From the NCBI RefSeq assembly GCF_900114845.1, contig NZ_FOUK01000001.1, positions 846,479 to 910,478 on the forward strand: a DNA stretch of 64,000 bases, in the 5' to 3' direction. The DNA comes from Pimelobacter simplex (GTDB lineage Bacteria; Actinomycetota; Actinomycetes; Propionibacteriales; Nocardioidaceae). The notes below the pieces were generated by a model. It had not been told where the DNA came from. It worked only from the letters and a program-made list of their open reading frames with translations, and did not search any database. A program made the translations under genes and the position numbers. Each line of letters begins with the position of its first letter. The first letter of the stretch is position 1. This document shows, in pieces, positions 16,563-25,531 of this stretch.

Positions 16563-18541
16563 GCGACGACCGCTACCCGCACGTCTTCTCGCCGATCACG
16601 ATCGGCAGCATGAGCCTGCGCAACCGGGTGATGGTGCCGCCGCACGGCTCCGGCATCGGCAACCTGTGGGGGACCGAGGCCGAGGCCGAGGTGCACATGG
16701 CCTACTGGGAGTCGCGAGCCCTCGACGGCGCGTCGTGGATCGACGGCGTCCGCGGCCGGGTGCGCAACCCGGTCATCCCCGGCTTCGAGACCGGCGGCTA
16801 CGGCGCCGAGACGCTCGGCAACTACCGCCAGCCCAACTACGTCGAGCGGGTCCAGGAGCTCGCCCACCGGCTGCACCGGGCCGGCGCTGTCGTGACCAGC
16901 CAGCTCACCGTGATCGGCGGCGTCCCGCAGTCGCCCGGCCGGGTGCTCAGCTCGCCGCTGACCAGCACGCGCCCGCACGTGATGTCGGTGGCCGACATCG
17001 CCGAGTACATCGATGAGTACCGCTACAGCGCCGAGCGCGCCCGCGCGGCCGGCCTCGACGGCATCGAGCTGCACCTCAACCACGACGACATGCTCGAGTG
17101 GTTCCTCTCGCCGCTCACCAACGACCGCGACGACGACTACGGCGGCCCGCTCGAGAACCGCGCCCGGTTCGCGGTCGAGGCGCTGCGGGCCGTGCGCGAC
17201 GCGGTCGGCACCGACCTCACCGTCGGCGTCCGGTTCAACCTGCGCGAGGAGATGCCCGAGGGGTACGACGAGCAGGGCGGCCTCGAGGTCGCCCAGCTGC
17301 TCGAGGCGACCGGCCTGGTCGACTACCTGCACGCCGTCGTCGGCTCGCCGTGGGGCGACCCGAGCTACATCCAGCCGCAGTACTACGACGCCGCCCAGTG
17401 GTCGGGGCTCGCGGGCCGGGTGCGGGAGGCCGTCGGCCTGCCCGTCGTCTACGCCGGGCGGGTGACCACCGTCGACGTGGCCGAGCAGGTGCTCGCCGCC
17501 GGCCATGCCGACGTCGTCGGCATGGCGCGCGCCTACCTGGCCGAGCGGGACCTGCTCACCAAGGCCCGGTCCGGCCGATCGGTCGAGATCCGCCCGTGCG
17601 TGGGCGGCAACGACTGCATCAGCCGCCAGTACGCCGAGGGCCTGCCCTTCGGCTGCGCGGTCAACCCGCACGTGAAGACCGAGGTCTCCGGCCGCTGGGG
17701 CGAGGGCACGCTCGGCGTCGCGGCCGCCCCGCGCGACCTCCTCGTCGTCGGCGCCGGCCCCGCCGGGCTCGAGCTCGCCGCGCTCGCCGCCGAGAGCGGC
17801 CACCGGGTGCGGGTGTGGGAGGCGGCCGACCGGGTCGGCGGCCAGCTCGCCACGGCCGCACAGGCCCCCACGTTCGAGCGGTACGCCGAGTACCTCGCCT
17901 GGCAGTCGGCGCGCCTGGCACGGCTCGGGGTCGACGTGCGGCTGGGGATGCGGGCGAGTGCCGACGACGTGGTCGCCGCCGGTGCCGATGTCGTCGCGGT
18001 CGCCACGGGTGCCCGCCCGCACCGGCCCGCGCTGCCGGGCATCGACCTGCCGCACGTGGCCGACGCGGCCGACGTCCTCGCGGGCACGGCGGAGCTCGGG
18101 CACCGGGTGCTCGTCGTCGCCCGGGACGACCACCTGCCGCCGCTCACCGTGGCCGACCTCCTGTCGGAGCGCGGCCACGACGTCACGCTCGTCTACGGCG
18201 CCGCCCAGCCCGGCCAGTTGCTCGGCCGCTACATCCTCGGCGGCATCCTCGCCCGGCTGCACCGGCGCGGGGTGCACTTCCGGCAGCTCGAGGAGGTCCG
18301 CGCGATCCGCCCCGACGGGGTCGACGTCCGCCACGTCTACACGTTCGCGACCACGGCGCTCGACGGCGTCGACTCGGTCGTGCTCGCGTGCGGTGCCGAC
18401 AGCGACGCCACCCTGCACGCCGAGCTGGTCGGCCGGGTGCCGGAGCTGCACCTGCTCGGCGACGCCTACGCCCCGCGCCGGCTCTCGTTCGCGACCCGGC
18501 AGGCCTACGCGCTCGCCGAGCTGCTGGCGGCCACCTCGTGA
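16559..18541 (+). CDS. OYE / 2,4-dienoyl-CoA reductase-like flavoprotein
   Basis: Two-part flavoprotein of 660 residues. The N-terminal Old Yellow Enzyme TIM barrel (about 1-370) has the active-site-like LHLNHDDMLEWFLSPLTNDR and YGGPLENRARF. A Cys-rich linker and a C-terminal FAD/NAD(P) module (GAGPAGLELA near residue 395) follow. Relatives such as trimethylamine dehydrogenase and FadH hold a [4Fe-4S] cluster with C-x2-C-x2-C-x11/12-C. Here C347, C353 and C366 are present but the second ligand is Gly350. The protein could reduce a conjugated enoyl-CoA or an alicyclic enone. Its stop lies 10 bases from the stop of the convergent ADH. Confidence 0.88.
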   Translation: MSDDRYPHVFSPITIGSMSLRNRVMVPPHGSGIGNLWGTEAEAEVHMAYWESRALDGASWIDGVRGRVRNPVIPGFETGGYGAETLGNYRQPNYVERVQELAHRLHRAGAVVTSQLTVIGGVPQSPGRVLSSPLTSTRPHVMSVADIAEYIDEYRYSAERARAAGLDGIELHLNHDDMLEWFLSPLTNDRDDDYGGPLENRARFAVEALRAVRDAVGTDLTVGVRFNLREEMPEGYDEQGGLEVAQLLEATGLVDYLHAVVGSPWGDPSYIQPQYYDAAQWSGLAGRVREAVGLPVVYAGRVTTVDVAEQVLAAGHADVVGMARAYLAERDLLTKARSGRSVEIRPCVGGNDCISRQYAEGLPFGCAVNPHVKTEVSGRWGEGTLGVAAAPRDLLVVGAGPAGLELAALAAESGHRVRVWEAADRVGGQLATAAQAPTFERYAEYLAWQSARLARLGVDVRLGMRASADDVVAAGADVVAVATGARPHRPALPGIDLPHVADAADVLAGTAELGHRVLVVARDDHLPPLTVADLLSERGHDVTLVYGAAQPGQLLGRYILGGILARLHRRGVHFRQLEEVRAIRPDGVDVRHVYTFATTALDGVDSVVLACGADSDATLHAELVGRVPELHLLGDAYAPRRLSFATRQAYALAELLAATS

Positions 18542-18551
18542 CCGCCGGCGC

Positions 18552-19496
18552 TCAGGGGTAGCGCGCGACGACCCGTCCGGTCACCTCGCCCGCGTGGAGC
18601 CGGGCGAGGGCGGCCGGGATGTCGTCGAAGCCGATCAGCTCGAGCGCGGGGAAGAGCTCGCCGCTCGCGAACATCGCGTAGACGGCGGCGATGTCGTCGA
18701 CGGTGCCGCCGCGCGAGCCGAGCAGGGTGACCTGCTTGAGGATGAGCGCGTTGGTCGAGATCGTCGCCTCCAGCCGGCCCATGCCGACCTGGACGACGCG
18801 CCCGTGCTCGCGGACGACGTCGATCGCCGCGGCGGTGGTCGTGCCGAAGCCGGCGAAGTCGACGACGACGTCGAGCCCGGCGTCCGCGAACGCGGTGATG
18901 TCGGCAGCCACGGCATGCACGCCCAGGGAGCGGGCCATCGGCCAGAGCGCCTCCTTGGGCTCGGCGGCGTAGACCTCGGCGCCGCGCAGCACCGCGATCC
19001 GGGCGCCGACCTGGCCGAGCCCGCCGAGGCCGATGATGCCGACCTTGTCGCCGGGGCCGACCTCGCCGCGCACCACCACCGCCCGGTACGGCGCCCGCCC
19101 GGCGTCGGTGCCGGCCGCGGCGAGCTCGAACGAGAGCGCGTCGGGGACGGCGACCAGGTCGGCGGGCAGCGCCACGACGTAGGGCCCGTAGCCGCCGTCG
19201 CGGCCCAGGCCGGGGCGGGTGGCGCCGGCCGGGTTGACCGCGACCCGGTCACCGAGCGCCCAGCCCGTGACGTCCGGGCCGAGCCCGGCGATCACCCCGG
19301 CCACCTCGTGGCCGAGGGTGAGGGGGAACGGGCCGACCCGCTCGGTCCAGGTGGCGTCGTGCAGGATGCCGACGTCGGTGTGGCACAGCCCGGCCGCGCG
19401 CACCTCGACGAGCACCTCGCCCGGACCGGCGGCGGGGACGGGCACCTCGTCGAGCCGCAGCGGCTCGCCGGTGCCCGTCATCCGCCAGGCCTGCAT
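18552..19496 (-). CDS. Zinc-containing alcohol dehydrogenase lacking the structural zinc lobe
   Basis: MDR dehydrogenase of 314 residues. It has AAGLCHTD and GHEVAG for the catalytic zinc and a GLGGLGQVG cofactor motif, but the region between them (AVNPAGATRPG) has none of the four structural-zinc cysteines. This explains the short length compared with the other two ADHs here. The ATG at 19496 is 14 bases after the stop of the upstream crotonase gene; the ribosome site is weak. It ends a four-gene minus-strand operon (thiolase, SDR, crotonase, ADH). It likely oxidises an alcohol intermediate. Confidence 0.88.
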   Translation of the reverse strand: MQAWRMTGTGEPLRLDEVPVPAAGPGEVLVEVRAAGLCHTDVGILHDATWTERVGPFPLTLGHEVAGVIAGLGPDVTGWALGDRVAVNPAGATRPGLGRDGGYGPYVVALPADLVAVPDALSFELAAAGTDAGRAPYRAVVVRGEVGPGDKVGIIGLGGLGQVGARIAVLRGAEVYAAEPKEALWPMARSLGVHAVAADITAFADAGLDVVVDFAGFGTTTAAAIDVVREHGRVVQVGMGRLEATISTNALILKQVTLLGSRGGTVDDIAAVYAMFASGELFPALELIGFDDIPAALARLHAGEVTGRVVARYP

Positions 19497-19510
19497 GGTG
19501 CGGGTCGCGC

Positions 19511-20320
19511 TCAGCGTCCCGTCCACCGGGGCGCCCGCTTCTCGACGAACGCGAGCGCGCCCTCCTTGGCGTCGGCCGACTCGCGGATCGGGTTGACGAA
19601 CGCCTCCTGGCGGTCGAACTTCTCGGCCAGCGGCCAGTCCGCCGAGCGGACCAGGACCTGCTTGGACGCGGCCAGCGCGAGCGGGGCGTTGGCGGCGACC
19701 TCGTCGGCGAGCGCGAGCGCGACGTCGAGCGCGCTGCCCGGCTCGGCCAGCCGGTTGACCAGGTGGCACTCGGCGGCCTCGGTGGCCGGCCACATCCGGC
19801 CGGTCAGGACCAGCTCCATCGCGAGGTGGTAGGGGACCCGGTGCTGGAGGCGGAGCAGCCCGCCCGCGGCCGCGGTGAGCCCGCGCTTGACCTCGGGCAG
19901 CCCGAACTTGGCCGCCGACGACGCGACGACCAGGTCGCACGAGAGCACGATCTCGAAGCCGCCGGCCAGCGCGTAGCCCTCGACCGCCGCGATCAGCGGC
20001 TTGGTCGGCGGCTGCTTGACGAGCCCGGCGAAGCCGCGACCCTCGACCACCGGGCGCTCGCCGCGGGCGAAGCCCTTGAGGTCCATGCCCGCGCAGAACG
20101 TCCCGCCGGAGCCGGTGATCACCGCGACGCTGAGGTCGTCGCGCTCGTCGAGCACCTGTAGCGCGTCGGCGATCTGGTGCGCCATCGCCATCGACATGGC
20201 GTTCTTGGCCGCGGGCCGGTTCATGGTCAGCACCAGGACCCGGCCGCGCTCCTCGACGAGGAGATCGGGCTGCTCGACCTGCTCGACCTGCTCGACCTGC
20301 TCGACCTGCTCGGCGCTCAT
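19511..20320 (-). CDS. Enoyl-CoA hydratase/isomerase with N-terminal VEQ repeats
   Basis: Crotonase of 269 residues. The oxyanion-hole segments are GGTFCAGMDLKGF and YALAGGFEIVLSCD, and the catalytic-Glu region GLPEVKRGL is intact, so it should act as an enoyl-CoA hydratase. The first residues (MSAEQ, then VEQ repeated) come from a nine-base tandem repeat and look like an extension not needed by the fold. The ATG overlaps the stop of the upstream SDR (ATGA). It works with the neighbouring SDR and thiolase in a complete beta-oxidation spiral. Confidence 0.92.
   Translation of the reverse strand: MSAEQVEQVEQVEQVEQPDLLVEERGRVLVLTMNRPAAKNAMSMAMAHQIADALQVLDERDDLSVAVITGSGGTFCAGMDLKGFARGERPVVEGRGFAGLVKQPPTKPLIAAVEGYALAGGFEIVLSCDLVVASSAAKFGLPEVKRGLTAAAGGLLRLQHRVPYHLAMELVLTGRMWPATEAAECHLVNRLAEPGSALDVALALADEVAANAPLALAASKQVLVRSADWPLAEKFDRQEAFVNPIRESADAKEGALAFVEKRAPRWTGR
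20260..20318 (-). repeat. Nine-base tandem repeat in the crotonase 5' end
   Basis: About four to five copies of a nine-base unit (CTGCTCGAC on the plus strand) encode VEQ repeats at the protein N-terminus. In-frame copy-number change by replication slippage would alter only the N-terminal tail. Confidence 0.8.
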
Positions 20321-21075
20321 CGCGGGCTCATCCGGATCGCGCCGTCGAGCCGGATGGTCTCGCCGTTGAGGTAGGGGTTCTCGACCACCTGCTGGGCGAG
20401 CATCGCGAACTCGTCGGGCTGGCCGAGGCGGGCCGGGTTGGGCACCTGGGCGCCGAGGCCGTCGCGGATCTCCTGGGAGAACCGGGCCAGGATCGGGGTG
20501 TCGAAGACGCCGGGCGCGATGGTGTTGACCCGGATGCCCTTGGTGGCCAGGTCGCGCGCGGCGACCAGGGTCATGCCGACGACGCCCGCCTTGGCCGAGG
20601 CGTAGGGGATCTGGCCGATCTGGCCCTCCCACGCGGCGACCGACGCGGTGAGCACGCAGACGCCGCGCTCGCCCTCGACCGGCTCGTTGCCGGCCATCCG
20701 GGCGGCGGCCAGGCGCAGCACGTTGAACGTGCCGACGAGGTTGATGTCGATGAGCTGCCGGTAGAGGTCGAGGTCGCCGGGCGCGCCGTCCCGGTCGACC
20801 AGGCGGACCGTGCCGCCCTTGCCCGCGCAGTGCACGAGCGCGCGCAGCGGCCCGTGCTCGACGGCGAGGTCGAGCGCGGCGTCGACGCCGGCCGGGTCGG
20901 TGACGTCGGCGACGGCGAACGAGCCGCCCAGCTCGACGGCCAGCTCCTTGCCGAGCTCCTCGTTGAGGTCGAGGACGACGACGTGGGCGCCGGCGGCGGC
21001 CAGGCGCCGCGCGGTGGCGGCGCCCAGTCCGGACGCGCCGCCGGTGACGAGAGCCGAGGCTCCGGTGAGGTTCAC
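20317..21075 (-). CDS. SDR-family 3-hydroxyacyl-CoA dehydrogenase
   Basis: Short-chain dehydrogenase of 252 residues: cofactor motif TGGASGLG, the catalytic YASAK (Tyr and Lys), and the C-terminal [13 protein letters not shown], typical of HSD10-type 3-hydroxyacyl-CoA or 3-hydroxy-2-methylbutyryl-CoA dehydrogenases. The GTG at 21075 is chosen because GGAGGA precedes it by a few bases; no upstream start is as good. It lies between the thiolase and the crotonase, supplying the oxidation step of the spiral, and preference for branched acyl chains is plausible from the HSD10-like ending. Confidence 0.92.
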   Translation of the reverse strand: MNLTGASALVTGGASGLGAATARRLAAAGAHVVVLDLNEELGKELAVELGGSFAVADVTDPAGVDAALDLAVEHGPLRALVHCAGKGGTVRLVDRDGAPGDLDLYRQLIDINLVGTFNVLRLAAARMAGNEPVEGERGVCVLTASVAAWEGQIGQIPYASAKAGVVGMTLVAARDLATKGIRVNTIAPGVFDTPILARFSQEIRDGLGAQVPNPARLGQPDEFAMLAQQVVENPYLNGETIRLDGAIRMSPR

Positions 21076-21098
21076 GATTCCTCCAGGGTGGGGAGCGG

Positions 21099-22295
21099 TC
21101 AGAGCCGCTCGATGAGGGTGGCGTTGGCCATGCCGCCGGCCTCGCACATGAGCTGCAGGCCGAAGCGCTGGTCGTTGTCCTCCAGCGCGTGGAGCATGGT
21201 CGTCATCAGGCGCGTCCCGGACGCGCCGAGCGGGTGCCCGAGGGCGATCGCGCCGCCGCGCGGGTTGACCCGGGCCGGGTCGACGTCGAACTCGGCGAGC
21301 CAGGCCAGCGGCACCGGCGCGAACGCCTCGTTGAGCTCGATGTGCTCGATGTCGGCGAGCGCGACGCCCGCCCGGTCGAGCACCTTGTGGGTGGCCGGGA
21401 TCGGGCCGGTGAGCATGAGGAGCGGGTCGTCGCCGACCACCGCCATGCTGTGGACGCGGGCCCGCGGGGTGAGCCCGAGCCGGTCGGCGTGGGCCCGGGA
21501 CATGACGAGCAGGGCGCTCGCCCCGTCGGTGATCTGCGAGGAGTTGCCCGCGGTCACCGACCAGTCGATCTCGGGGAACCGTGCGGCCAGCTCGGGGGTC
21601 TCGAAGACCGCGCGGAGCTCACCGAGCTTGGCGGACGTCGTCCCGCGGCGGATGGTCTCGTCGCGGGCCACCGGTCCGCCCGGGGTGTCGACAGCGATGA
21701 CCTCGCGGTCGAAGGCGCCGGAGTCCTGGGCGGCGGCGGCGAGCTCGTGGGAGCGCACGGAGTAGTCGTCCAGCTCGGCGCGCGAGAGCTTCCAGCGGGC
21801 CGCGACCAGCTCGGCGGCCACACCCTGGGAGACCAGGCCGGGCGCGAACCGCTCGGCCACGCGGACGCCATAGGGGTCGGCGCCCATGCGGGCCGAGCCC
21901 ATCACGACCCGGCTCATCGACTCGACGCCGCCGGCCACGACCACGTCGGCCTGGCCGGAGGCGATCGCCTGGGCCGCGAAGTGGACCGCCTGCTGGCTCG
22001 AGCCGCACTTGCGGTCGATCGTCGTCGCGGGCACGTGCGCCGGCAGCCCGGCGCCGAGCCAGGCCATCCGGCCGGGGGTCGCGGACTGCTCGCCGACCTG
22101 CGAGACGCAGCCGACCATGACGTCGTCCACGGTGCCCGGGTCGAGCGCGGGGGAGCGCTGCAGGAGGGTCTCGATCGTCTGGGCCAGCAGGTCGACCGGG
22201 TGGACCTCGGCGAGGGCGCCGCCGGTCCGCCCGCGCCCGCTGGGCGTGCGCACCGCGTCGACGATCACGACGTCGGTGGGGCTGTTCTCCGTCAC
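21099..22295 (-). CDS. Acetyl-CoA acyltransferase (thiolase)
   Basis: Degradative thiolase of 398 residues. The nucleophile is Cys97 in DRKCGSSQQ; the C-terminal His is in ALGHPLGASG and the second Cys in LMCEAGGMANA. All three catalytic residues are present, in contrast to the Ltp2-like protein at 6356. The start is GTG at 22295, with no good Shine-Dalgarno apart from an AGGGG directly in front. It heads the minus-strand operon and is divergent from an acyl-CoA dehydrogenase operon. It would release acetyl-CoA or propionyl-CoA. Confidence 0.93.
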   Translation of the reverse strand: MTENSPTDVVIVDAVRTPSGRGRTGGALAEVHPVDLLAQTIETLLQRSPALDPGTVDDVMVGCVSQVGEQSATPGRMAWLGAGLPAHVPATTIDRKCGSSQQAVHFAAQAIASGQADVVVAGGVESMSRVVMGSARMGADPYGVRVAERFAPGLVSQGVAAELVAARWKLSRAELDDYSVRSHELAAAAQDSGAFDREVIAVDTPGGPVARDETIRRGTTSAKLGELRAVFETPELAARFPEIDWSVTAGNSSQITDGASALLVMSRAHADRLGLTPRARVHSMAVVGDDPLLMLTGPIPATHKVLDRAGVALADIEHIELNEAFAPVPLAWLAEFDVDPARVNPRGGAIALGHPLGASGTRLMTTMLHALEDNDQRFGLQLMCEAGGMANATLIERL

Positions 22296-22305
22296 CCCTA
22301 ATGCT

Positions 22306-22368
22306 TATCATGATATTCATCAAGTGTCACCAGGTGCTTGACAGGATCCCCTGCGGTGAATCTAGGAT
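22306..22368. promoter_or_regulatory. Divergent promoter region with a TATCATGATA palindrome
   Basis: An AT-rich island between two divergent beta-oxidation operons. A perfect ten-base palindrome TATCATGATA lies at 22306-22315, close to the thiolase start. For the plus strand TTGACA (22338-22343) and TAGGAT (22363-22368) are 19 bases apart. Control of both operons by one regulator is likely from this layout, but the binding protein is not known. Confidence 0.45.
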
Positions 22369-22396
22369 AATGATTACAACCGTGAAGGAGGATGTC

Positions 22397-23551
22397 GTGA
22401 CCCACGACGAGTATGCGGAGATCCGGCGGCTCGCTGCCCAGGTCGCGAGCGAGGTCTACGGACCGCTGGCCGAGCAGATGGACGTCGACCGCACGCCCAT
22501 CTCGCAGGAGCAGCGGAGGCAGCTCGGTGAGCTCGGCTTCCTCGGCATCGCGCACCCCGAGGAGTACGGCGGCTCGGGAGCGCCGCTCGCCCAGGCCCTG
22601 GCCGTGGTCGAGGAGTTCGGCAAGGTCTGCCGCCCGGCGGCCTTCCAGGTCTTCGAGGCCAACACCGGCCCCGCCCAGGTGGTCAACCACCTCGGCACGC
22701 CCGAGCAGAAGGAGCGCTGGCTGCCGGCGATCATCTCGGGCGAGAAGACCATGGCGGTCGGCATCTCCGAGCCCGACGCCGGCTCCGCCGCGACCGACAT
22801 GCGCACCACCGCCAAGGTCACCGGCGCGACCGTCGTGATCAACGGCAACAAGCGCTGGATCTCCAACGGCGGCGAGGCCGACCAGTACGTCGTCTACTGC
22901 CGCCTGTCCGACGCGCCCGGCGCGAAGGGCATCGGGGCGGTCGTCGTCGACAAGGGCACGCCGGGCTTCTCGTTCGGCGCCGGCGAGCGCCTGATGGGCT
23001 TCCGGGGCATCCCGTCGGCCGACCTCTACTTCGACAACGTCGAGGTGCCGGTCGAGAACATCGTCGTGCCGGCCGGCGGCTTCGGCAAGCTGTTCGGCGT
23101 CTTCTCCATCGAGCGGATGGGCAACACGACGATGAGCCTGGCGATCGGCCAGGCCGCGCTCGACAAGACCCTGAAGTACGTGCAGGAGCGCGAGCAGTTC
23201 GGCAAGCCGCTCATCGAGTTCCAGAGCATCCAGGTGATGGTCGCCGACATGGTCCTCCAGGTCGAGGCCGCCCGGCTGCTGCGCGACGAGGCCGCGGCCT
23301 CGGTCGACGCGCAGGGGATGCCCGACCCGCTCAAGGTCTCGCTCGCCAAGTGCACCGCCAACGAGATGGGCAAGCGGGTCACCGACCTGGCGATGCAGAT
23401 CCACGGCGGCAACGGCTACACCGAGGAGTACGGCCTCGAGCGGCTGCACCGCGACGCCCACGGCTGGGCGATCGCCGGCGGCACCCCGGCCATGCAGCGC
23501 ATCCGGATCGTCTCCGAGGTGCTGGGCCGCAAGTTCGACCAGCGCCGCTGA
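22397..23551 (+). CDS. Acyl-CoA dehydrogenase
   Basis: Acyl-CoA dehydrogenase of 384 residues: GIAHPEEYGG, ISEPDAGSAATD, WISNGGEADQY, and QIHGGNGYTEEYGLER. At the position of the usual catalytic Glu (YEG) it reads IAGGTPAMQR, so the Glu is not in that place. The GTG at 22397 with GAAGGAGGA just upstream is preferred over the ATG at 22370. It is followed by a second acyl-CoA dehydrogenase that does carry YEG; the two could form a heteromeric enzyme as known for steroid-degrading FadE pairs, or act on different substrates. Confidence 0.92.
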   Translation: MTHDEYAEIRRLAAQVASEVYGPLAEQMDVDRTPISQEQRRQLGELGFLGIAHPEEYGGSGAPLAQALAVVEEFGKVCRPAAFQVFEANTGPAQVVNHLGTPEQKERWLPAIISGEKTMAVGISEPDAGSAATDMRTTAKVTGATVVINGNKRWISNGGEADQYVVYCRLSDAPGAKGIGAVVVDKGTPGFSFGAGERLMGFRGIPSADLYFDNVEVPVENIVVPAGGFGKLFGVFSIERMGNTTMSLAIGQAALDKTLKYVQEREQFGKPLIEFQSIQVMVADMVLQVEAARLLRDEAAASVDAQGMPDPLKVSLAKCTANEMGKRVTDLAMQIHGGNGYTEEYGLERLHRDAHGWAIAGGTPAMQRIRIVSEVLGRKFDQRR

Positions 23552-23617
23552 GCCGCGCCCACCTGCGTACCGACCGCCGCTACTGACTGCCGCCCCCGCG
23601 GCAGGGAGGATGGATCC

Positions 23618-24745
23618 ATGTTCGACCTGAGCCCGGAGCACCGGGAGATCCAGGCCACGGCGCGCGCGCTCGCCGCCGCCGTCGAGCCGTTCGCCGACGA
23701 GGCCGACGAGTACGTCGAGGTCCACCCCAAGGTGCGCGAGCTGCTGGCCGAGAGCGGGCTGGCGCGCCACGTCGTCCCGGCGGCGTACGGCGGGGCGTCA
23801 GAGACGCTCGACCCGCTGACCCTCGCCGTCGTCCGCGAGGCGCTGATGTACTCCTCGGCGCACCTCGACTCGATGTTCGGCATGCAGGGCGTCGGCAGCT
23901 ACTCGCTGGCGGTGGGCGGCTCCGACGAGCTCAAGGCGCAGTGGCTGCCCAAGGTGGCCGCCGTCGAGGCGATCGCCGGGCTGGCGCTGACCGAGCCCGA
24001 CGTCGGCTCGGACCTGCGGGCGGTGACGACCACGATGGTCGCCGACGGCGACGAGCTGGTGGTCAACGGCCGCAAGTCGTTCATCACCAACGGTGGTGCG
24101 GCCGACTTCTACTGCACCCTGGTCCGCGAGGGCGAGGGCTGGTCGATGGTCCTGGTGCCCGGCAACGCCCCCGGTCTCTCGATCGAGCGCGGTGCCGACC
24201 TGATCGCGCCGCACATCCTCGGCGAGCTGACCTTCACCGACGTCCGGGTGCCGGCGGGCAACCGGCTCGGCGTGCCCGGCAAGGCGTTCTCCCTGATGCT
24301 CCAGACCCTCGCCGTGTTCCGCGTCACCGTGGCCGCGTCCGGCGTGGGTCTGGCCCAGGCCGCGCTCGACGAGGCCAAGGCGCACGCCCTCGCCCGCGAG
24401 CAGTTCGGCCGCCCGCTGATCGAGCTCGGCGCGGTCGCGCAGAAGCTCGCCCAGTCGTGGACCGACGTCGAGGCCGCGCGGGCCTTCGTCTACCGCGCCG
24501 CGGCGCTGGCCAAGGACGACCCGCTGGGTCACCTCGACTACTCGTCGATGGCGAAGGTGCACGCCACCGAGGCGGCGGCCGCCGTCGTCGACCGGTCGGT
24601 GCAGACGATGGGCCGCTTCGGCCTGGTCCGCGGCTCGAAGATCGAGCGGCTCTACCGCAACGCCCGCCCGCTGCGGGTCTACGAGGGCGCCACCGAGGTG
24701 CTCCTCGACTCGCTCGCCCGGCGCCTGGCCAAGGGAGCCCGCTGA
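23618..24745 (+). CDS. Acyl-CoA dehydrogenase with YEG catalytic Glu
   Basis: Acyl-CoA dehydrogenase of 375 residues. It has LALTEPDVGSD, FITNGGAADFY, and the C-terminal VYEGATEV with the probable catalytic Glu at about residue 356. The ATG has GGAGGA upstream. It lies 66 bases after the previous dehydrogenase and shares a TGATG junction with the SDR downstream. It is probably one half of a two-subunit dehydrogenase or a parallel enzyme for a second intermediate. Confidence 0.92.
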   Translation: MFDLSPEHREIQATARALAAAVEPFADEADEYVEVHPKVRELLAESGLARHVVPAAYGGASETLDPLTLAVVREALMYSSAHLDSMFGMQGVGSYSLAVGGSDELKAQWLPKVAAVEAIAGLALTEPDVGSDLRAVTTTMVADGDELVVNGRKSFITNGGAADFYCTLVREGEGWSMVLVPGNAPGLSIERGADLIAPHILGELTFTDVRVPAGNRLGVPGKAFSLMLQTLAVFRVTVAASGVGLAQAALDEAKAHALAREQFGRPLIELGAVAQKLAQSWTDVEAARAFVYRAAALAKDDPLGHLDYSSMAKVHATEAAAAVVDRSVQTMGRFGLVRGSKIERLYRNARPLRVYEGATEVLLDSLARRLAKGAR

Positions 24746-25494
24746 TGGACCTGCGGCTCACCGACACCGTCGTCCTCGTCACCGGCGCCAGCCGCGGCCT
24801 CGGTGCCGCGATGGCGCTGGCCCTGGCCGCCGAGGGCGCGTACGTCGTCGCGGCCGCCCGCTCCAAGGACAGCCTCGCCGAGGTGGCCGCCCAGGGCGGC
24901 GGGCGGATCTCCGCCGTCGAGGTCGACCTGCGCGACGAGGACTCGGTGCGCGCGCTGGTCCCCGAGGTGCTCGCCCGGCACGGCCGGATCGACGGCCTCG
25001 TCAACAACGCCGGCATCGCGCCGGCCGGCAAGTTCGCCACCCAGGACCCCGAGATCTGGAAGGACGCGCTGACCGTCAACGTCATCGCGCCCATGCTGCT
25101 CGCCCAGGCGGCCGGCGTCCGGATGATCGAGCAGGGTGGCGGCCGGATCGTCAACGTCGCCTCGACCACCGGCCTGCGCGGCAAGCCGTTCCTGGTCCCG
25201 TACTCCACCTCGAAGGGTGCGGTCGTCCGGTTCACCGAGGCCCTCGCGGCCGAGTGGGCCGGCAAGAACGTCCAGGTCAACTGCATCGCCCCCGGCGCCT
25301 TCGTCACCGACGCGCAGAAGGCCGTGACCGACTCGCCCGAGCTGCACGCCAAGCGGATCGCGAAGATCCCCGCCGGCCGGATGGCCGACCCGTCCGAGCT
25401 CGTGCCGCTGACCTGCCTGCTGGTCTCGCCCGTGTCGGCCTTCACCACCGGTGCGACCTTCGTGGTCGACGGTGGCGAGTCCGGCAAGCTCTGA
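24745..25494 (+). CDS. SDR-family oxidoreductase
   Basis: Short-chain dehydrogenase of 249 residues: TGASRGLG cofactor motif, NNAG, catalytic YSTSK, and the ending FVVDGGESGKL. This arrangement is close to FabG-like 3-oxoacyl reductases and secondary alcohol dehydrogenases. It shares one base with the stop of the upstream acyl-CoA dehydrogenase, so it is part of the same operon. The probable role is reversible oxidation of a hydroxyl on the acyl chain or ring. Confidence 0.92.
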   Translation: MDLRLTDTVVLVTGASRGLGAAMALALAAEGAYVVAAARSKDSLAEVAAQGGGRISAVEVDLRDEDSVRALVPEVLARHGRIDGLVNNAGIAPAGKFATQDPEIWKDALTVNVIAPMLLAQAAGVRMIEQGGGRIVNVASTTGLRGKPFLVPYSTSKGAVVRFTEALAAEWAGKNVQVNCIAPGAFVTDAQKAVTDSPELHAKRIAKIPAGRMADPSELVPLTCLLVSPVSAFTTGATFVVDGGESGKL

Positions 25495-25531
25495 CCCTGC
25501 TCCGTCCCGCCTCCGCCGAAGGAAGCCCGCG

